A stretch of 64,000 bases of DNA from an uncultured Clostridia bacterium (GCA_947624745.1 CANQLR010000003.1:43415-107414), one strand, 5' to 3'. Shown: positions 44,604-54,699, counted from the first letter of the stretch. The notes: generated from the letters alone by a model not told the origin. Translations and numbers: made by a program.

Positions 44604-46046
44604 TCAGTAGGCTTTGCCCCAGATGACCATGCACTTCGCGGGCTTGCCGCAGCAGACGCACTTGTCGTCTATCTGCTCCTGCTCGAACGGAATGCAGCGC
44701 GACCCCGCGCCGGTCTCGGCCTTGACCTTGTCCTCGCAGGCCTCGTCGCCGCACCACATTGCCTTGACGAAGCCGTCGCCCTTTTCCGCGAGGGCCTTGT
44801 TGATCTCGTCGATAGAGCGGCAGGCGTAGGTCCTGCGCCGCTGGTTTTCGAGGGCCTTGTTATACATATCGTCGTGAACTTTTTTGAGGAGTTCGTTCAC
44901 CTTCTCAACTAATTCGCCGAGCGGGATAAAGGTCTTGTTCCTCGTCGGGCGCTCGACCGCAACGCAGTGCCCCTCCTCGATGTCGCGAGGGCCGATCTCG
45001 ATGCGAAGCGGCACGCCCTTCATCTCATATTCCGAATATTTCCAGCCGGGAGACTGCTCCGAGTCGTCCAATTTTACGCGGATACCCGCGGCCTTGAGGG
45101 TGCCGTAGAGCTCGTTCGCCTTCTCCAAAACGCCTTCCTTATGCTGCGCGACCGGGACGATGACGACCTGTATCGGGGCGACGGCCGGGGGCAGCACAAG
45201 GCCGCTGTCGTCACCGTGAGTCATGATTATCGCGCCGATGAGGCGTGTGGTCACGCCCCACGATGTCTGGTGCGGGGTGCAGACGGTGTTGTTTTTGTCG
45301 GTATAGGTGATGTCGAACGCCTTCGCGAATCCGTCGCCAAAGTAGTGCGAGGTGCCGGCCTGAAGCGCCTTGCCGTCGTGCATCAGCGCCTCGATGGCGT
45401 ATGTCGAGACCGCGCCCGCGAACTTATCGCTCTCGGTCTTTTTGCCCTTGACCACCGGCATCGCAAGCGAGCCCTCGCAGAAATCCGCGTAGACGTTCAG
45501 CATCTGCTCCGTCTCGGCGATAGCCTCCTCGGCGGTGGCGTGAATGGTGTGTCCCTCCTGCCACAAAAACTCGCGGGAGCGAAGGAACGGGCGAGTGGTC
45601 TTCTCCCACCTCACGACCGATACCCACTGGTTATAGAGCTTCGGCAGGTCGCGGTAGCTGTGGACGATGTTCGCGTAGTGCTCGCAGAAAAGCGTCTCCG
45701 AGGTCGGCCTGACGCAGAGGCGCTCCTCCAACTTTTCGTTGCCGCCGTGAGTTACCCACGCGACCTCGGGCGCGAAGCCCTGGACATGGTCCTTCTCCTT
45801 ATTCAGAAGGCTCTCGGGGATGAACATAGGCATACAGACGTTCTCGTGGCCGAGCTCCTTGAAGCGGGTGTCGAGAATTTTCTGCATATTCTCCCATATC
45901 GCGTAGCCGTAGGGGCGGATGACCATGCAGCCCTTGACCGAGGTGTATTCGATCAGCCCCGCCTTTTTTACGATGTCGGTGTACCACTGGGCGAAGTCCT
46001 CGTCCATCGGGGTTATCTGCTCAACTAATTTTTCATTTTTAGCCAT
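44604..46046 (-). CDS. proS: Prolyl-tRNA synthetase, archaeal/eukaryotic-type
   Basis: A 480-residue class II aminoacyl-tRNA synthetase. Motif 2 is [20 protein letters not shown] and motif 3 lies in [12 protein letters not shown] to [12 protein letters not shown]. It lacks the insertion editing domain of bacterial-type ProRS (about 570 residues) and has the C-terminal cysteine-containing domain ([19 protein letters not shown]) of the shorter type. ATG 46046 has AGGAG upstream and the usual N-terminus; further upstream codons in frame are not part of the protein. Last gene of a four-gene minus-strand operon. Confidence 0.95.
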   Translation of the reverse strand: MAKNEKLVEQITPMDEDFAQWYTDIVKKAGLIEYTSVKGCMVIRPYGYAIWENMQKILDTRFKELGHENVCMPMFIPESLLNKEKDHVQGFAPEVAWVTHGGNEKLEERLCVRPTSETLFCEHYANIVHSYRDLPKLYNQWVSVVRWEKTTRPFLRSREFLWQEGHTIHATAEEAIAETEQMLNVYADFCEGSLAMPVVKGKKTESDKFAGAVSTYAIEALMHDGKALQAGTSHYFGDGFAKAFDITYTDKNNTVCTPHQTSWGVTTRLIGAIIMTHGDDSGLVLPPAVAPIQVVIVPVAQHKEGVLEKANELYGTLKAAGIRVKLDDSEQSPGWKYSEYEMKGVPLRIEIGPRDIEEGHCVAVERPTRNKTFIPLGELVEKVNELLKKVHDDMYNKALENQRRRTYACRSIDEINKALAEKGDGFVKAMWCGDEACEDKVKAETGAGSRCIPFEQEQIDDKCVCCGKPAKCMVIWGKAY

Positions 46047-46062
46047 TTTTCTATACTCCTGT

Positions 46063-46290
46063 TCATATTTTGTCGTTTTTATACTCATTGTCATCGCCAT
46101 TTTCGGCGGAATTTTCGGTTTTTTCTTCGTCCTCCACCCTTTCGGGTCGCGGGCCGTCCGGCTCATCGCCGGGCTTGCGGCGGGAATCTATAAAAGCCGC
46201 CAGCTTGGGGGTAAGAAGGATTATCACGAATATCCCCGCCAGTATCAGGAACATTTTCAGAAAGAAGATCCCCCACACTCCGAGGCTCAT
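46063..46290 (-). CDS. Small single-span membrane protein
   Basis: A 75-residue protein: one membrane helix (about 7-31) and a highly charged cytoplasmic tail rich in Asp, Glu and Lys. It overlaps the MATE stop by 4 bp (ATGA) and ends 17 bp before proS. Translational coupling to the pump suggests a regulatory or assembly partner. No family recognised. Confidence 0.65.
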   Translation of the reverse strand: MSLGVWGIFFLKMFLILAGIFVIILLTPKLAAFIDSRRKPGDEPDGPRPERVEDEEKTENSAENGDDNEYKNDKI

Positions 46291-47756
46291 GCGCTCACCC
46301 CGCTTTCGGAGGCGGCGTTTTCCTCGTTTTTCATCTGCTTCAAAACGCCGAGGCCGATGGGAAGGGATATTATCAGCGCCAGAGTGTCGGCCGCGGCCTG
46401 TGCAAGCTCTATCCCCGGTAGGGTGCCGAAGCCGAGCGCGTTAGTCACAAACGGCAGGCCCAGAATGCAGGGGATAAAGGTCAGCCCCTGGCGGGTCATC
46501 GCGACGAGGGTCGCGCGGAAGGTCATGCCGATGTTCTGGAGCATCATGTTCGTGAGGGTGACGTATGCCATGAACGGGAATACCGCGAGCTGCGCCCTGA
46601 AGGTGAACGCCGCTATCGACTGCGCGAGCTCGCTTGATCCCGCAAGCGCGGCGGTTATCGGGCGGGCGAAGATTATCCCGAGGGCTGAAAGGACTATCAG
46701 GACAATGAACGAGAGCTTAAAGCAGAACCAGAACGCGCGGCGCACCCTGCCGTAGAGCTTTGCGCCGTAGTTGAAGCCGCAGACCGGCTGGAAGCCCTGC
46801 CCGAAGCCGATAAGCGCCGAGGCTGCGAAGTTCATCAGCTTGGAAACGCCGGTCATGGCGGCCTGTACCGCGTCGATGACCGCGCCCTCGGTGATGAAGA
46901 AGCCGATGGCCTGATTCAGGGTGGTGGTCGCGACGCTCGCGAGACCCTGGCGGACCAGCGACGGCAGACCGCCCTGGATTATCCCCTTTATATAGTAGGG
47001 GCGGAATGAAAAGTTTTTGAGCTTGATTTTCACGTTGTCGCTGAAGTGCATTCCGACAAAGAGGACGACGAAGCTGACCGCCTGCGAGATTGCGGTCGCG
47101 AGGGCTGCGCCGCCAACGCTCATTCCCACGCCGAACGGCATCGTGAACGCCCCGCCGAAGAGGCTGTCCCCCTTTTTGAAGATGAAAACGGGGTCCAAAA
47201 CGAGGTTCAGGATAGAGCCGGAGGTGAGGCCGAGCATTGCAAAGAAGGCGTTGCCCTGCATACGCAGCTGGTTGTTTATGACTATGGCCGAGGTCATGAA
47301 CGGCGCGGCAAATGCTATCCAGACCATGTAATCAAGGGTCGCGGAGGCCGCGGCCTCGGTCTTTGCTCCTAAAAGCGTGACCATCGGGGCGCGGAACAGA
47401 AGCACCCCCGCCATTATCACGAGGCCGATAAAGAGCGCGTAGAAGAAGCCTGTCGCGGCCATTATCTCGGCGTCGCGGTAGTCTCGCCGTCCGAACGCGC
47501 GGGAGATGTAGTTTCCCGAACCGTGGCCGCAGAAGAACCCGAACGCCTGGATTATCGCCATCAGCGGGAAGACGAGCCCCACCGCGGCGATCATCGAGTC
47601 GCTTTCGAGCTGGCGGACGAAGAAGGTGTCCGCGAGGTTGTAGAAGCTCGAAACGAGCATGCTTATTATCGTCGGCACCGAGAGGGCGGCTATAAGCTTC
47701 TCCACCGGTTCCGTCGTCATTTTTATGAATTTTGCGTCCTGTGCCGATTGAGCCAA
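46287..47756 (-). CDS. MATE-family efflux transporter
   Basis: A 489-residue pump with twelve predicted helices in two homologous halves (VPTIISMLVSSFYNLADTFF in the first; GIIQGGLPSLVRQGLASVAT in the second). MATE proteins expel drugs or metabolites in exchange for Na+ or H+. It starts 25 bp after the spermidine-synthase-like gene and is coupled to the small membrane protein downstream. Substrate unknown; its neighbours raise the possibility of a polyamine-like substrate. Confidence 0.88.
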   Translation of the reverse strand: MAQSAQDAKFIKMTTEPVEKLIAALSVPTIISMLVSSFYNLADTFFVRQLESDSMIAAVGLVFPLMAIIQAFGFFCGHGSGNYISRAFGRRDYRDAEIMAATGFFYALFIGLVIMAGVLLFRAPMVTLLGAKTEAAASATLDYMVWIAFAAPFMTSAIVINNQLRMQGNAFFAMLGLTSGSILNLVLDPVFIFKKGDSLFGGAFTMPFGVGMSVGGAALATAISQAVSFVVLFVGMHFSDNVKIKLKNFSFRPYYIKGIIQGGLPSLVRQGLASVATTTLNQAIGFFITEGAVIDAVQAAMTGVSKLMNFAASALIGFGQGFQPVCGFNYGAKLYGRVRRAFWFCFKLSFIVLIVLSALGIIFARPITAALAGSSELAQSIAAFTFRAQLAVFPFMAYVTLTNMMLQNIGMTFRATLVAMTRQGLTFIPCILGLPFVTNALGFGTLPGIELAQAAADTLALIISLPIGLGVLKQMKNEENAASESGVSA

Positions 47757-47781
47757 AATTATCGCTCCTTATGTTTTTTAT

Positions 47782-49377
47782 TTATGAGAGGCTTTCGATG
47801 AGCCCCTTGAAGCCGTAGCGCTTGAAGACGCTCTTGTAATAGCCCGCTTCCTCGAAGATAAGGCCGTCTATCGCCCTTATGCCCAAAAGCTCGACGGGGG
47901 CGCGGTCGTCCGTAAGCACCCTGCCGCCGGGGGTATATGGGGTCAGATCCTCCAAAATATCCGTCATCAGCGAGTTGAGCTCGGTGTTAGGCTCAAGCCC
48001 GACGTTTTTTGTCATGACCTTAAGTATCTCCGAGCCCTCGGGGGCTGCGAAAAGCTCGATGTTGGTGCTTAAACCCACCGGAACGGTGTAGACCTCGCCG
48101 AATACGGCGCTGACGGTGTCGCTTAAGCAGTCGTTTATCCCTCCGCCGCCCGAGCGCATATTCATGTTCATGACCATGACCCCGCCGGGGTCGAGGTGGT
48201 CTTTCACGAGCCGGAAAAATTCGACCGAGGACATCTGAAATGGTATCGTTATGTCCTGATACGCGTCGACCATAATTATATCGTAGGTCTTGTCGACGGC
48301 GTTGAGATACGCTCTGCCGTCGTAGAGGGTGACCTTTACCGACTCGGGAAGCTTGAAATAGCGGCGGGAGAGTTCGATTATCTTTTCGTCGATTTCGACC
48401 CCCTCGAAGGTGAGAGAGGGGAAATATTTCGAGCACTGCGTGGCGTAGGTGCCTGTGCCCATGCCGAGTATCAGGACGTCGAGGCTGTCCTTTTCGTATA
48501 CCCCGGCCATATACGGCGCGGCCATCGCGTAGTCGTAATACATTCCGGTGAGGCCGCCGGATTTTTCAAGGAGAGACTGAACGCCGAACAGGACGTTGGT
48601 CGAAAGCACCACCTGCCGGTCGTCCTCCTTGACCTGCAAATAGTTGTAGACCGATTCGCCCTCGTAGGAAAGATCGTCCTCCCAAAAGGCAAAGCCTGTC
48701 CTCGTCCCCGCGACGGAGCAGAAAACGAGCGCCAGAAGCGCCGCTGCGACCTGCTTGGTCTTTCGCTTTGAGCAGATGAAATATACCGCCGAGAGTGCAA
48801 AGAGTATCCCCGCGAAAATTAAAAACGTGACCGATGTGCCGACGGCGGGAATGGTGATAAAGGTCGGGACAAAGGTGCCGATGATGCTGCCTATCGTGTT
48901 CGAGGCATTGAGTATGCCGACGGTGCGCCCCGAGCTGTCGAGGCTGTCGACGGTGTACTTGACGAGCGACGGCGTGACCGTTCCCAAGAGAAACAGCGGG
49001 AACACAAAGATCACCATGCAGGCCGCGAACGCCGCCCAGATCAGAAGGTTCGAGTTCACGGCGAGTATCAGAACGCCGGAGATCCCGACGATGATGTACT
49101 TCCCGAGGACGGGTATCAGCGCGAGCCAGACCGCCGCGATAAGTATTCGCAGGTAGAGGCGGTCGGGGTTCGGGTTTTTGTCCGCCGAGCGCCCGCCGTA
49201 GATGTTCCCGAGCGCCATCGCGATCATTATCGTGCCGATGATTATCGTCCAGACTATCTGCGAGGAGCTGAAATACGGCGCCAGAAGCCGCGACGCGCCG
49301 AGTTCGGCCGCCATCACCGACATCCCGGCGAAAAATTCGGTGAGGTATAGAAATATCTTGTTTTTCAGGATGTTCAT
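47782..49377 (-). CDS. Membrane-bound spermidine-synthase-like protein
   Basis: A 531-residue fusion. Residues 1-210 contain six to seven membrane helices (AGMSVMAAELGASRLLAPYF, FPLFLLGTVTPSLVKYTVDS); the C-terminal half is an aminopropyltransferase-like Rossmann domain with the SAM-type loop VLILGMGTGTYATQ, acidic VEIDEKII and DIIMVDAYQD. The MVDAYQD sequence lacks the usual gatekeeper pattern of spermidine synthase (DSTDP), so the substrate may differ. ATG 49377 has GGAG at 8 bases; ATG 49383 is also possible. First gene of the operon. Confidence 0.85.
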   Translation of the reverse strand: MNILKNKIFLYLTEFFAGMSVMAAELGASRLLAPYFSSSQIVWTIIIGTIMIAMALGNIYGGRSADKNPNPDRLYLRILIAAVWLALIPVLGKYIIVGISGVLILAVNSNLLIWAAFAACMVIFVFPLFLLGTVTPSLVKYTVDSLDSSGRTVGILNASNTIGSIIGTFVPTFITIPAVGTSVTFLIFAGILFALSAVYFICSKRKTKQVAAALLALVFCSVAGTRTGFAFWEDDLSYEGESVYNYLQVKEDDRQVVLSTNVLFGVQSLLEKSGGLTGMYYDYAMAAPYMAGVYEKDSLDVLILGMGTGTYATQCSKYFPSLTFEGVEIDEKIIELSRRYFKLPESVKVTLYDGRAYLNAVDKTYDIIMVDAYQDITIPFQMSSVEFFRLVKDHLDPGGVMVMNMNMRSGGGGINDCLSDTVSAVFGEVYTVPVGLSTNIELFAAPEGSEILKVMTKNVGLEPNTELNSLMTDILEDLTPYTPGGRVLTDDRAPVELLGIRAIDGLIFEEAGYYKSVFKRYGFKGLIESLS

Positions 49378-49419
49378 TTTCATCGCTCCAAAATAGGGGG
49401 GTAAAAGGTGTACCGGGAT

Positions 49420-49448
49420 ATTATACTATATTTTTCTGAAAAATGCAA
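49420..49448 (-). promoter_or_regulatory. Promoter of the spermidine-synthase-like/MATE/proS operon
   Basis: Minus strand TTGCAT (49448-49443), 17-bp spacer, TATAAT (49425-49420). Confidence 0.85.
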
Positions 49449-49552
49449 GGGGTGAAGCGTCCAAACAAGGGACAGCTGGCGGATTTTTGGGCGGATAAGG
49501 GCAGCGCATTAAGTTTTTAATAAAAAATTTTATGTTTATCGTTAAAAAACTA

Positions 49553-49581
49553 TTGACAAACGTAAAGAGGCGTGGTATAAT
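49553..49581 (+). promoter_or_regulatory. Promoter of the DUF2975/XRE pair
   Basis: TTGACA (49553-49558), 17-bp spacer, TATAAT (49576-49581). Confidence 0.88.
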
Positions 49582-49612
49582 CGTGGCATAAAATGAATTT
49601 GGAGGAATCATT

Positions 49613-50197
49613 ATGGAAAAACTTTGCAAAACAGCGCGGGTGGTCGACATATTCGCGAAAATTCTCTTTATCTTCTGCATAGTCGCGATATGTATGCTCA
49701 TCGCCGCGAACATTTTTACCGCTGTGGCGGTCTCTCGGCCGATAGAGGATCTGCCAAAGACACTGTCGGTCGTCTTTAATTTCAACGACGACAATTTCGT
49801 CGTCTTTGAAAACGGGCAGCTTATGATCTCAAAACAGCAGTTTGCGATCTATGTCCTATCGGCAAGCATCACCGAGGTGATCTGGGTCGTGATAATGATG
49901 ATAGGCATAAAGCTCGTCCGAAGAATGATGATCCCGATGAAAGAGGGACGGCCGTTTGAGGAAGGGATTTCGGAGATAATCAAGAAATTCGGACACTTCG
50001 TTTTAGCGGCGACCGTCATCTGCGCGTTCATTCATTTTCTGCTTGATACCGTGTTCATCGCCATCAGCGCCGAGCCCGAGCCTCTGCCGGTCAGCATTTC
50101 GGGCAGCGGGATCTTTGCGGCACTGGTGATCTATCTCATCAGCTACATCTTCCGCTACGGCGAGGAGCTGCAGAAGCAGGCCGACGAGACCTTGTGA
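49613..50197 (+). CDS. DUF2975-like membrane protein
   Basis: A 194-residue protein with four membrane helices (about 14-38, 82-102, 122-145, 160-178) arranged as in the DUF2975 family; the cytoplasmic loop after helix 2 contains MKEGRPFEEGISEIIKKFG, typical of it. Members are almost always paired with a short XRE regulator, as here. Function unknown. TTGGAGG precedes ATG. Confidence 0.8.
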   Translation: MEKLCKTARVVDIFAKILFIFCIVAICMLIAANIFTAVAVSRPIEDLPKTLSVVFNFNDDNFVVFENGQLMISKQQFAIYVLSASITEVIWVVIMMIGIKLVRRMMIPMKEGRPFEEGISEIIKKFGHFVLAATVICAFIHFLLDTVFIAISAEPEPLPVSISGSGIFAALVIYLISYIFRYGEELQKQADETL

Positions 50198-50205
50198 GGT
50201 GCGAC

Positions 50206-50409
50206 ATGCCGATAATTTTAAGACTTGACCGCGTTATGGCGGACCGAAAAATTTCGCTGAACGAGCTTTCGGAGCGGGTGGGGATCGCGAACGTGAACCT
50301 TTCAAAAATAAAGACGGGGAAGGTGTCGGCCATCAGGTTTTCGACCCTCGAGGCCATCTGCCGCGAGCTCGACTGCCAGCCGGGGGATATTTTGGAATAT
50401 CAGAAATAG
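50206..50409 (+). CDS. XRE-family regulator (YozG-type)
   Basis: A 67-residue helix-turn-helix protein (LRLDRVMADRKISLNELSER, then NLSKIKTGK) with the C-terminal ELDCQPGDILEY of the YozG/HTH_26 group. The start is ATG 50206 behind GTGAGG, 8 bp after the DUF2975 stop. It probably controls its own two-gene operon. Confidence 0.9.
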   Translation: MPIILRLDRVMADRKISLNELSERVGIANVNLSKIKTGKVSAIRFSTLEAICRELDCQPGDILEYQK

Positions 50410-50582
50410 ACCGCGGGTCCTGCGCGCAAAAATGCCGCCTGCTTTTCCGGAAACGGGAGCGGACGGCGCGGTATTTTTATTTTGCCTTCGGTTAAGAAGG
50501 TTAGGAAAATTTCGGAAGGCGCGGGTTTGGAAATAATAAATAATTCACGAAAAATAATCTCGAAATTTTCACAATTTTACCC

Positions 50583-50611
50583 TTTACAAACGGCGGGTTT
50601 TGTGATAATAT
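50583..50611 (+). promoter_or_regulatory. Promoter of nifJ
   Basis: TTTACA (50583-50588), 17-bp spacer, TAATAT (50606-50611). Confidence 0.65.
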
Positions 50612-50672
50612 ATAGGGTGCAAAGTTATGCGGATACCATAACGCTTGAAATAATATCTATAGGAGGATGTTT

Positions 50673-53600
50673 ATGGCAAGAAAAATGAAAACCATGGACG
50701 GCAACAACGCTGCGGCGTGGGCGTCATACCCCTTTACCGAAGTTGCTGCCATCTATCCCATCACACCGTCGTCCGTAATGGCCGAGGTGACCGACGCGTG
50801 GAGCGCCAAGGGGCAGACCAACCTCTTCGGCACCCCCGTTAAGATCGCCGAGATGCAGTCGGAGGCGGGCGCGGCGGGCGCCGTTCACGGCTCGCTTTCC
50901 GCGGGCGCTCTCACCACCACCTTCACCGCTTCGCAGGGTCTTCTTCTCATGATACCGAATATGTATAAGATCGCCGGCGAGCTTTTACCGAGCGTTATCC
51001 ACGTTTCGGCAAGATGCGTAGCCTCCCACGCTCTTAACATCTTCGGCGACCACTCGGACATCTACGCCTGCCGCCAGACCGGCTATGCGATGCTCTGCTC
51101 GACCGACCCGCAGGAGGTCATGGACCTCGGCACCGTCGCCCATCTTGCGACCATCAAGTCGAGAGTTCCTTTCCTGCACTTCTTCGACGGCTTCAGGACC
51201 TCCCACGAGATCCAGAAAATTGAGACCTGGGACAAGGAAGACATCGCCGAGATGATAGATTGGGACGCCGTTCAGGAGTTCAGAGACCGCTCCATCAACC
51301 CGGAGCACCCCGTTCTTCGCGGCTCGGCCCAGAACCCCGACATCTTCTTCCAGGCTCGCGAGGCCTGCAACACCTACTATGACAAGGTCCCCGAGGTTGT
51401 CGAGCACTACATGGACGTTGTCAACAAGAAGATCGGCACCAACTATAAGCTCTTTAACTACTACGGCGCTCCCGACGCCGAGAAGGTCATCATCGCGATG
51501 GGATCTGTAAGCGACACCATCGAGGAGACCGTCGACTATCTCAATGCAAAGGGCGAGAAGTTAGGTCTTGTCAAGGTCAGACTTTACAGACCGTTCAGGG
51601 CCGACAAGCTCCTTGAGGCTATCCCGAAGACCGTCAAGATGATTTCCGTCCTCGACAGGACGAAGGAACCCGGTTCCATCGGCGAGCCGCTCTGGCTCGA
51701 CGTTGTTGCGGCGCTTAAGGGCACCGAGCTTGAGAGCGTTCCCGTCGCTTCCGGTCGTTACGGCCTCGGCTCGAAGGACACCACCCCCGATCAGATCAAG
51801 GCCGTTTACGACAACTGCGCCTGCAAGGCGGATTACAAGCCGAGATTCACTATCGGCATAAACGACGACGTCACTAACCTCTCTCTTAAGACCGAGGGCG
51901 CGCTTGACTCCGCTCCTTCCGGCACCGTAGCCTGCAAGTTCTGGGGTCTTGGGTCGGACGGCACCGTCGGCGCGAACAAGAACTCCATCAAGATCATCGG
52001 CGACCACACCGACAAGTATGTTCAGGCGTACTTCTCCTATGACTCCAAGAAGTCGGGCGGCATCACCGTCTCCCACCTGAGATTCGGCGACACCCCGATC
52101 AAGTCGACCTATCTTATCAACAGGGCCGACTTCGTCGCCTGCCACAATGAGAGTTACATCACCAAGTACGACATGGTCCAGGACGTCAAGCCGGGCGGCA
52201 CCTTCCTTCTCAACTGCCAGTGGACCCCCGAGGAGCTCGACGAGAGACTTCCCGGCCAGGTCAAGAGATACATCGCCGAGAACAACATCAAGTTCTACAT
52301 CATCAACGGCGTAGATATCGGCAAGAAGATCGGCCTCGGCTCGAGGATCAACACCGTCCTTCAGTCCGCGTTCTTCTATCTTGCGAACATCATTCCGATC
52401 GAGGACGCCGTCAAGTACATGAAGGACGCCGCCCTTGCCTCCTACGGCAAGAAGGGCGAGGCGGTCGTCAAGATGAACTATGACGCCATCGACGCCGGCT
52501 ATAAGGAAGTCGTCGAGGTCAAGGTCCCCGAGGCTTGGAAGACCTGCGCCGACACCGAGATCGGCATGCCGAAGGTTTCCGGCGACAACAAGACGCTCGT
52601 CAACTTCATCAACGACGTTCTTATTCCCTGCAACGCACAGCAGGGCGACAAGCTCCCCGTTTCGACCTTCGTCGAGACCGCCGACGGCACCTTCCCGCAG
52701 GGCTCCGCTGCCTTTGAAAAGAGAGGTATCGCCATCGACGTTCCCGCTTGGAACTCGGACAACTGCATTCAGTGCAACTTCTGCTCCTATGTCTGCCCGC
52801 ACGCGGTCATCAGACCCGTTATCATGACCGACGAAGAGCTCGCCGCCGCTCCCGAGCTTGCGAAGGCCAAGGCAAAGCCGGTCACCGGTATGCCCGGGTA
52901 TCACTTCGTGATGACCATGTCGGCGCTCGACTGCACAGGCTGCGGCTCCTGCGTGAACGTATGCCCCGGCAAGAAGGGCGAGAAGGCTCTCAACATGAGG
53001 CCGCTCGACGAGCAGCTTGCAGAGCAGGAGGTCTTTAACTACGGCCTCACCCTCGCCGACAAGCCCGAGGTCCACGAGAAGTTTAAGGAGACTTCGGTCA
53101 AGGGCTCGCAGTTCAAGCAGCCGCTGCTTGAATTCTCCGGCGCATGCGCGGGCTGCGGCGAAACTCCTTACGCCAAGCTCATCACCCAGCTCTTCGGCGA
53201 CAGAATGTATATCGCGAACGCCACCGGCTGCTCCTCTATCTGGGGCGGTTCGGCTCCCTCCACTCCTTACACCACCAACAAGCTCGGCAAGGGTCCGGCT
53301 TGGGCGAACTCCCTGTTCGAGGACAACGCCGAGTACGGCTACGGCATGTTCTTAGCGCAGAGCACCATCAGAAACCGCACCATAGCGAAGGTTCTGGAGC
53401 TTGCGAAGAACACCGAGTGCGAGCACTGCAAGGGCGTTATGGAGCACTATCTTGAGACCGTCGAGAACGGTGCAGAGAACTCCAAAGCTACCGACGCTCT
53501 CATCGAGGTCCTCGAAAAGAGCGACAAGCCGGAGGCAAAGGCTATCCTCAAGGACAAGGATTATCTGCGCAAGAAGTCCATCTGGATCTTCGGCGGCGAC

Positions 53601-54218
53601 GGCTGGGCATATGATATCGGCTTCGGCGGACTCGACCACGTTATCGCGCAGAACGAGGACGTAAATATCTTCGTATTCGACACCGAGGTATACTCGAACA
53701 CCGGCGGACAGTCCTCGAAGGCGACCCCGACCGGCGCTATCGCGCAGTTTGCGGCAGCCGGCAAGGTCACCAAGAAGAAGGATCTCGCGGGAATCGCGAT
53801 GACATACGGGTATGTGTACGTCGCTCATGTTGCGATGGGCGCCGACTACAACCAGTGCATCAAGGCGATCGCCGAGGCGGAGAGCTATCACGGCCCGTCC
53901 CTCATCATCGGCTACGCGCCCTGCATCAACCACGGTATCAAGGGCGGCATGTCCATCGCCATGACCGAGGAGAAGAAGGCTGTCGAGGCCGGTTACTGGC
54001 ACCTCTACAGGTATGATCCGAGGCTCGCGGCCGAAGGCAAGAACCCGTTCCAGCTCGACTCCAAGGCTCCTACCGCCGATTACAAGGACTTCATCATGGG
54101 CGAGGTAAGATACAACTCGCTGGCGCGCTCGAACCCCGAGAGAGCCGAAAAGCTCTTCAACAGCGCTGTTGAGACCGCCAAGGAGACCTACGATCACCTG
54201 GTCGATCTTGCCAAGTAA
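50673..54218 (+). CDS. nifJ: Pyruvate:ferredoxin (flavodoxin) oxidoreductase
   Basis: A 1181-residue single-chain PFOR that oxidises pyruvate to acetyl-CoA and CO2 and reduces ferredoxin; the centre of fermentation in this anaerobe. The domains run: pyrimidine-binding PFOR domain I (YPFTEVAAIYPITPSSVMAE), CoA-binding domains, gamma-like domain (GLGSDGTVGANKNSIKIIG), ferredoxin domain with CIQCNFCSYVCP and CTGCGSCVNVCP, the proximal-cluster and TPP region (CAGCGETPYAKLI, GGDGWAYDIGFGGLDHV). ATG 50673 is chosen because AGGAGG (50661-50666) is 6 bases upstream; the ATG at 50667 directly abuts it. Heavily optimised codons fit high expression. Confidence 0.97.
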   Translation: MARKMKTMDGNNAAAWASYPFTEVAAIYPITPSSVMAEVTDAWSAKGQTNLFGTPVKIAEMQSEAGAAGAVHGSLSAGALTTTFTASQGLLLMIPNMYKIAGELLPSVIHVSARCVASHALNIFGDHSDIYACRQTGYAMLCSTDPQEVMDLGTVAHLATIKSRVPFLHFFDGFRTSHEIQKIETWDKEDIAEMIDWDAVQEFRDRSINPEHPVLRGSAQNPDIFFQAREACNTYYDKVPEVVEHYMDVVNKKIGTNYKLFNYYGAPDAEKVIIAMGSVSDTIEETVDYLNAKGEKLGLVKVRLYRPFRADKLLEAIPKTVKMISVLDRTKEPGSIGEPLWLDVVAALKGTELESVPVASGRYGLGSKDTTPDQIKAVYDNCACKADYKPRFTIGINDDVTNLSLKTEGALDSAPSGTVACKFWGLGSDGTVGANKNSIKIIGDHTDKYVQAYFSYDSKKSGGITVSHLRFGDTPIKSTYLINRADFVACHNESYITKYDMVQDVKPGGTFLLNCQWTPEELDERLPGQVKRYIAENNIKFYIINGVDIGKKIGLGSRINTVLQSAFFYLANIIPIEDAVKYMKDAALASYGKKGEAVVKMNYDAIDAGYKEVVEVKVPEAWKTCADTEIGMPKVSGDNKTLVNFINDVLIPCNAQQGDKLPVSTFVETADGTFPQGSAAFEKRGIAIDVPAWNSDNCIQCNFCSYVCPHAVIRPVIMTDEELAAAPELAKAKAKPVTGMPGYHFVMTMSALDCTGCGSCVNVCPGKKGEKALNMRPLDEQLAEQEVFNYGLTLADKPEVHEKFKETSVKGSQFKQPLLEFSGACAGCGETPYAKLITQLFGDRMYIANATGCSSIWGGSAPSTPYTTNKLGKGPAWANSLFEDNAEYGYGMFLAQSTIRNRTIAKVLELAKNTECEHCKGVMEHYLETVENGAENSKATDALIEVLEKSDKPEAKAILKDKDYLRKKSIWIFGGDGWAYDIGFGGLDHVIAQNEDVNIFVFDTEVYSNTGGQSSKATPTGAIAQFAAAGKVTKKKDLAGIAMTYGYVYVAHVAMGADYNQCIKAIAEAESYHGPSLIIGYAPCINHGIKGGMSIAMTEEKKAVEAGYWHLYRYDPRLAAEGKNPFQLDSKAPTADYKDFIMGEVRYNSLARSNPERAEKLFNSAVETAKETYDHLVDLAK

Positions 54219-54238
54219 GACTTCCTATAACGAAATTT

Positions 54239-54269
54239 CCCCCGGGGCGCTTCCCGGGGGATCTTTTTT
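54239..54269 (+). terminator. Terminator after nifJ
   Basis: CCCCCGGG/CCCGGGGG stem followed by ATCTTTTTT. Confidence 0.9.
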
Positions 54270-54549
54270 AGCTTTTAAGAGCGTTTTCGGAGGATTCGAC
54301 CGCCTTTTGGTACGCTCCGAGGACCTCCTCCTCGATCTTGGATCTTGCCTCCTGGGAGATGGGGTGGACGATGTCGCGGAAAACGCCGGAATCGTCGCGG
54401 CGCGAGGGCATCGCCACGAAAAGTCTGCCGTCGCCCTGTACGACCTTGATGTCGTGGACGGCGAACGCGTCGTCGAAGGTGACGCTGATTATTCCTTTCA
54501 GTCTGCCCTCGGGCAGAAGCTTGCGGACCTTAATGTTTGTGATGTTCAT
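54268..54549 (-). CDS. spoVG: Septation/sporulation regulator SpoVG
   Basis: A 93-residue nucleic-acid-binding regulator involved in asymmetric septation and in post-transcriptional control in other Firmicutes. The conserved core is MNITNIKVRKL, GIISVTFDDAFAVHDIKVV, GDGRLFVAMPSRR and FRDIVHPIS. ATG 54549 follows AAAGGAATTATC and gives the family N-terminus; the longer frame upstream is not used. It converges with nifJ and shares the terminator region. Confidence 0.95.
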   Translation of the reverse strand: MNITNIKVRKLLPEGRLKGIISVTFDDAFAVHDIKVVQGDGRLFVAMPSRRDDSGVFRDIVHPISQEARSKIEEEVLGAYQKAVESSENALKS

Positions 54550-54599
54550 GATAATTCCTTTCCTGTAAAAGCTTGGGCGTACAGTCATATTGTTGACAG

Positions 54600-54627
54600 A
54601 ATTTCGGAGGGTATTCATTTTGCCTTT
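54600..54627 (-). promoter_or_regulatory. Possible sigma-H promoter of spoVG
   Basis: Minus strand AAAGGCAAA then CCGAAATT about 13 bp on, resembling RNAGGAWWW...RNNGAATWW but with mismatches and spacing 1 bp short. In Bacillus spoVG is a classical sigma-H gene. Confidence 0.3.
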
Positions 54628-54669
54628 TCGCGCGAAAAATTTGTTGAAAACTTTTTTGGATTTCGCCCC

Positions 54670-54699
54670 TTGAAATCTCCCCCGGGGTTTTGGTATAAT
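54670..54699 (+). promoter_or_regulatory. Promoter of the second MATE gene
   Basis: TTGAAA (54670-54675), 18-bp spacer, TATAAT (54694-54699). Confidence 0.75.

Noticed and set aside
51561..53075. 504-codon minus-strand frame inside nifJ
   Set aside because: Antisense shadow of a highly expressed gene; no promoter or ribosome site.
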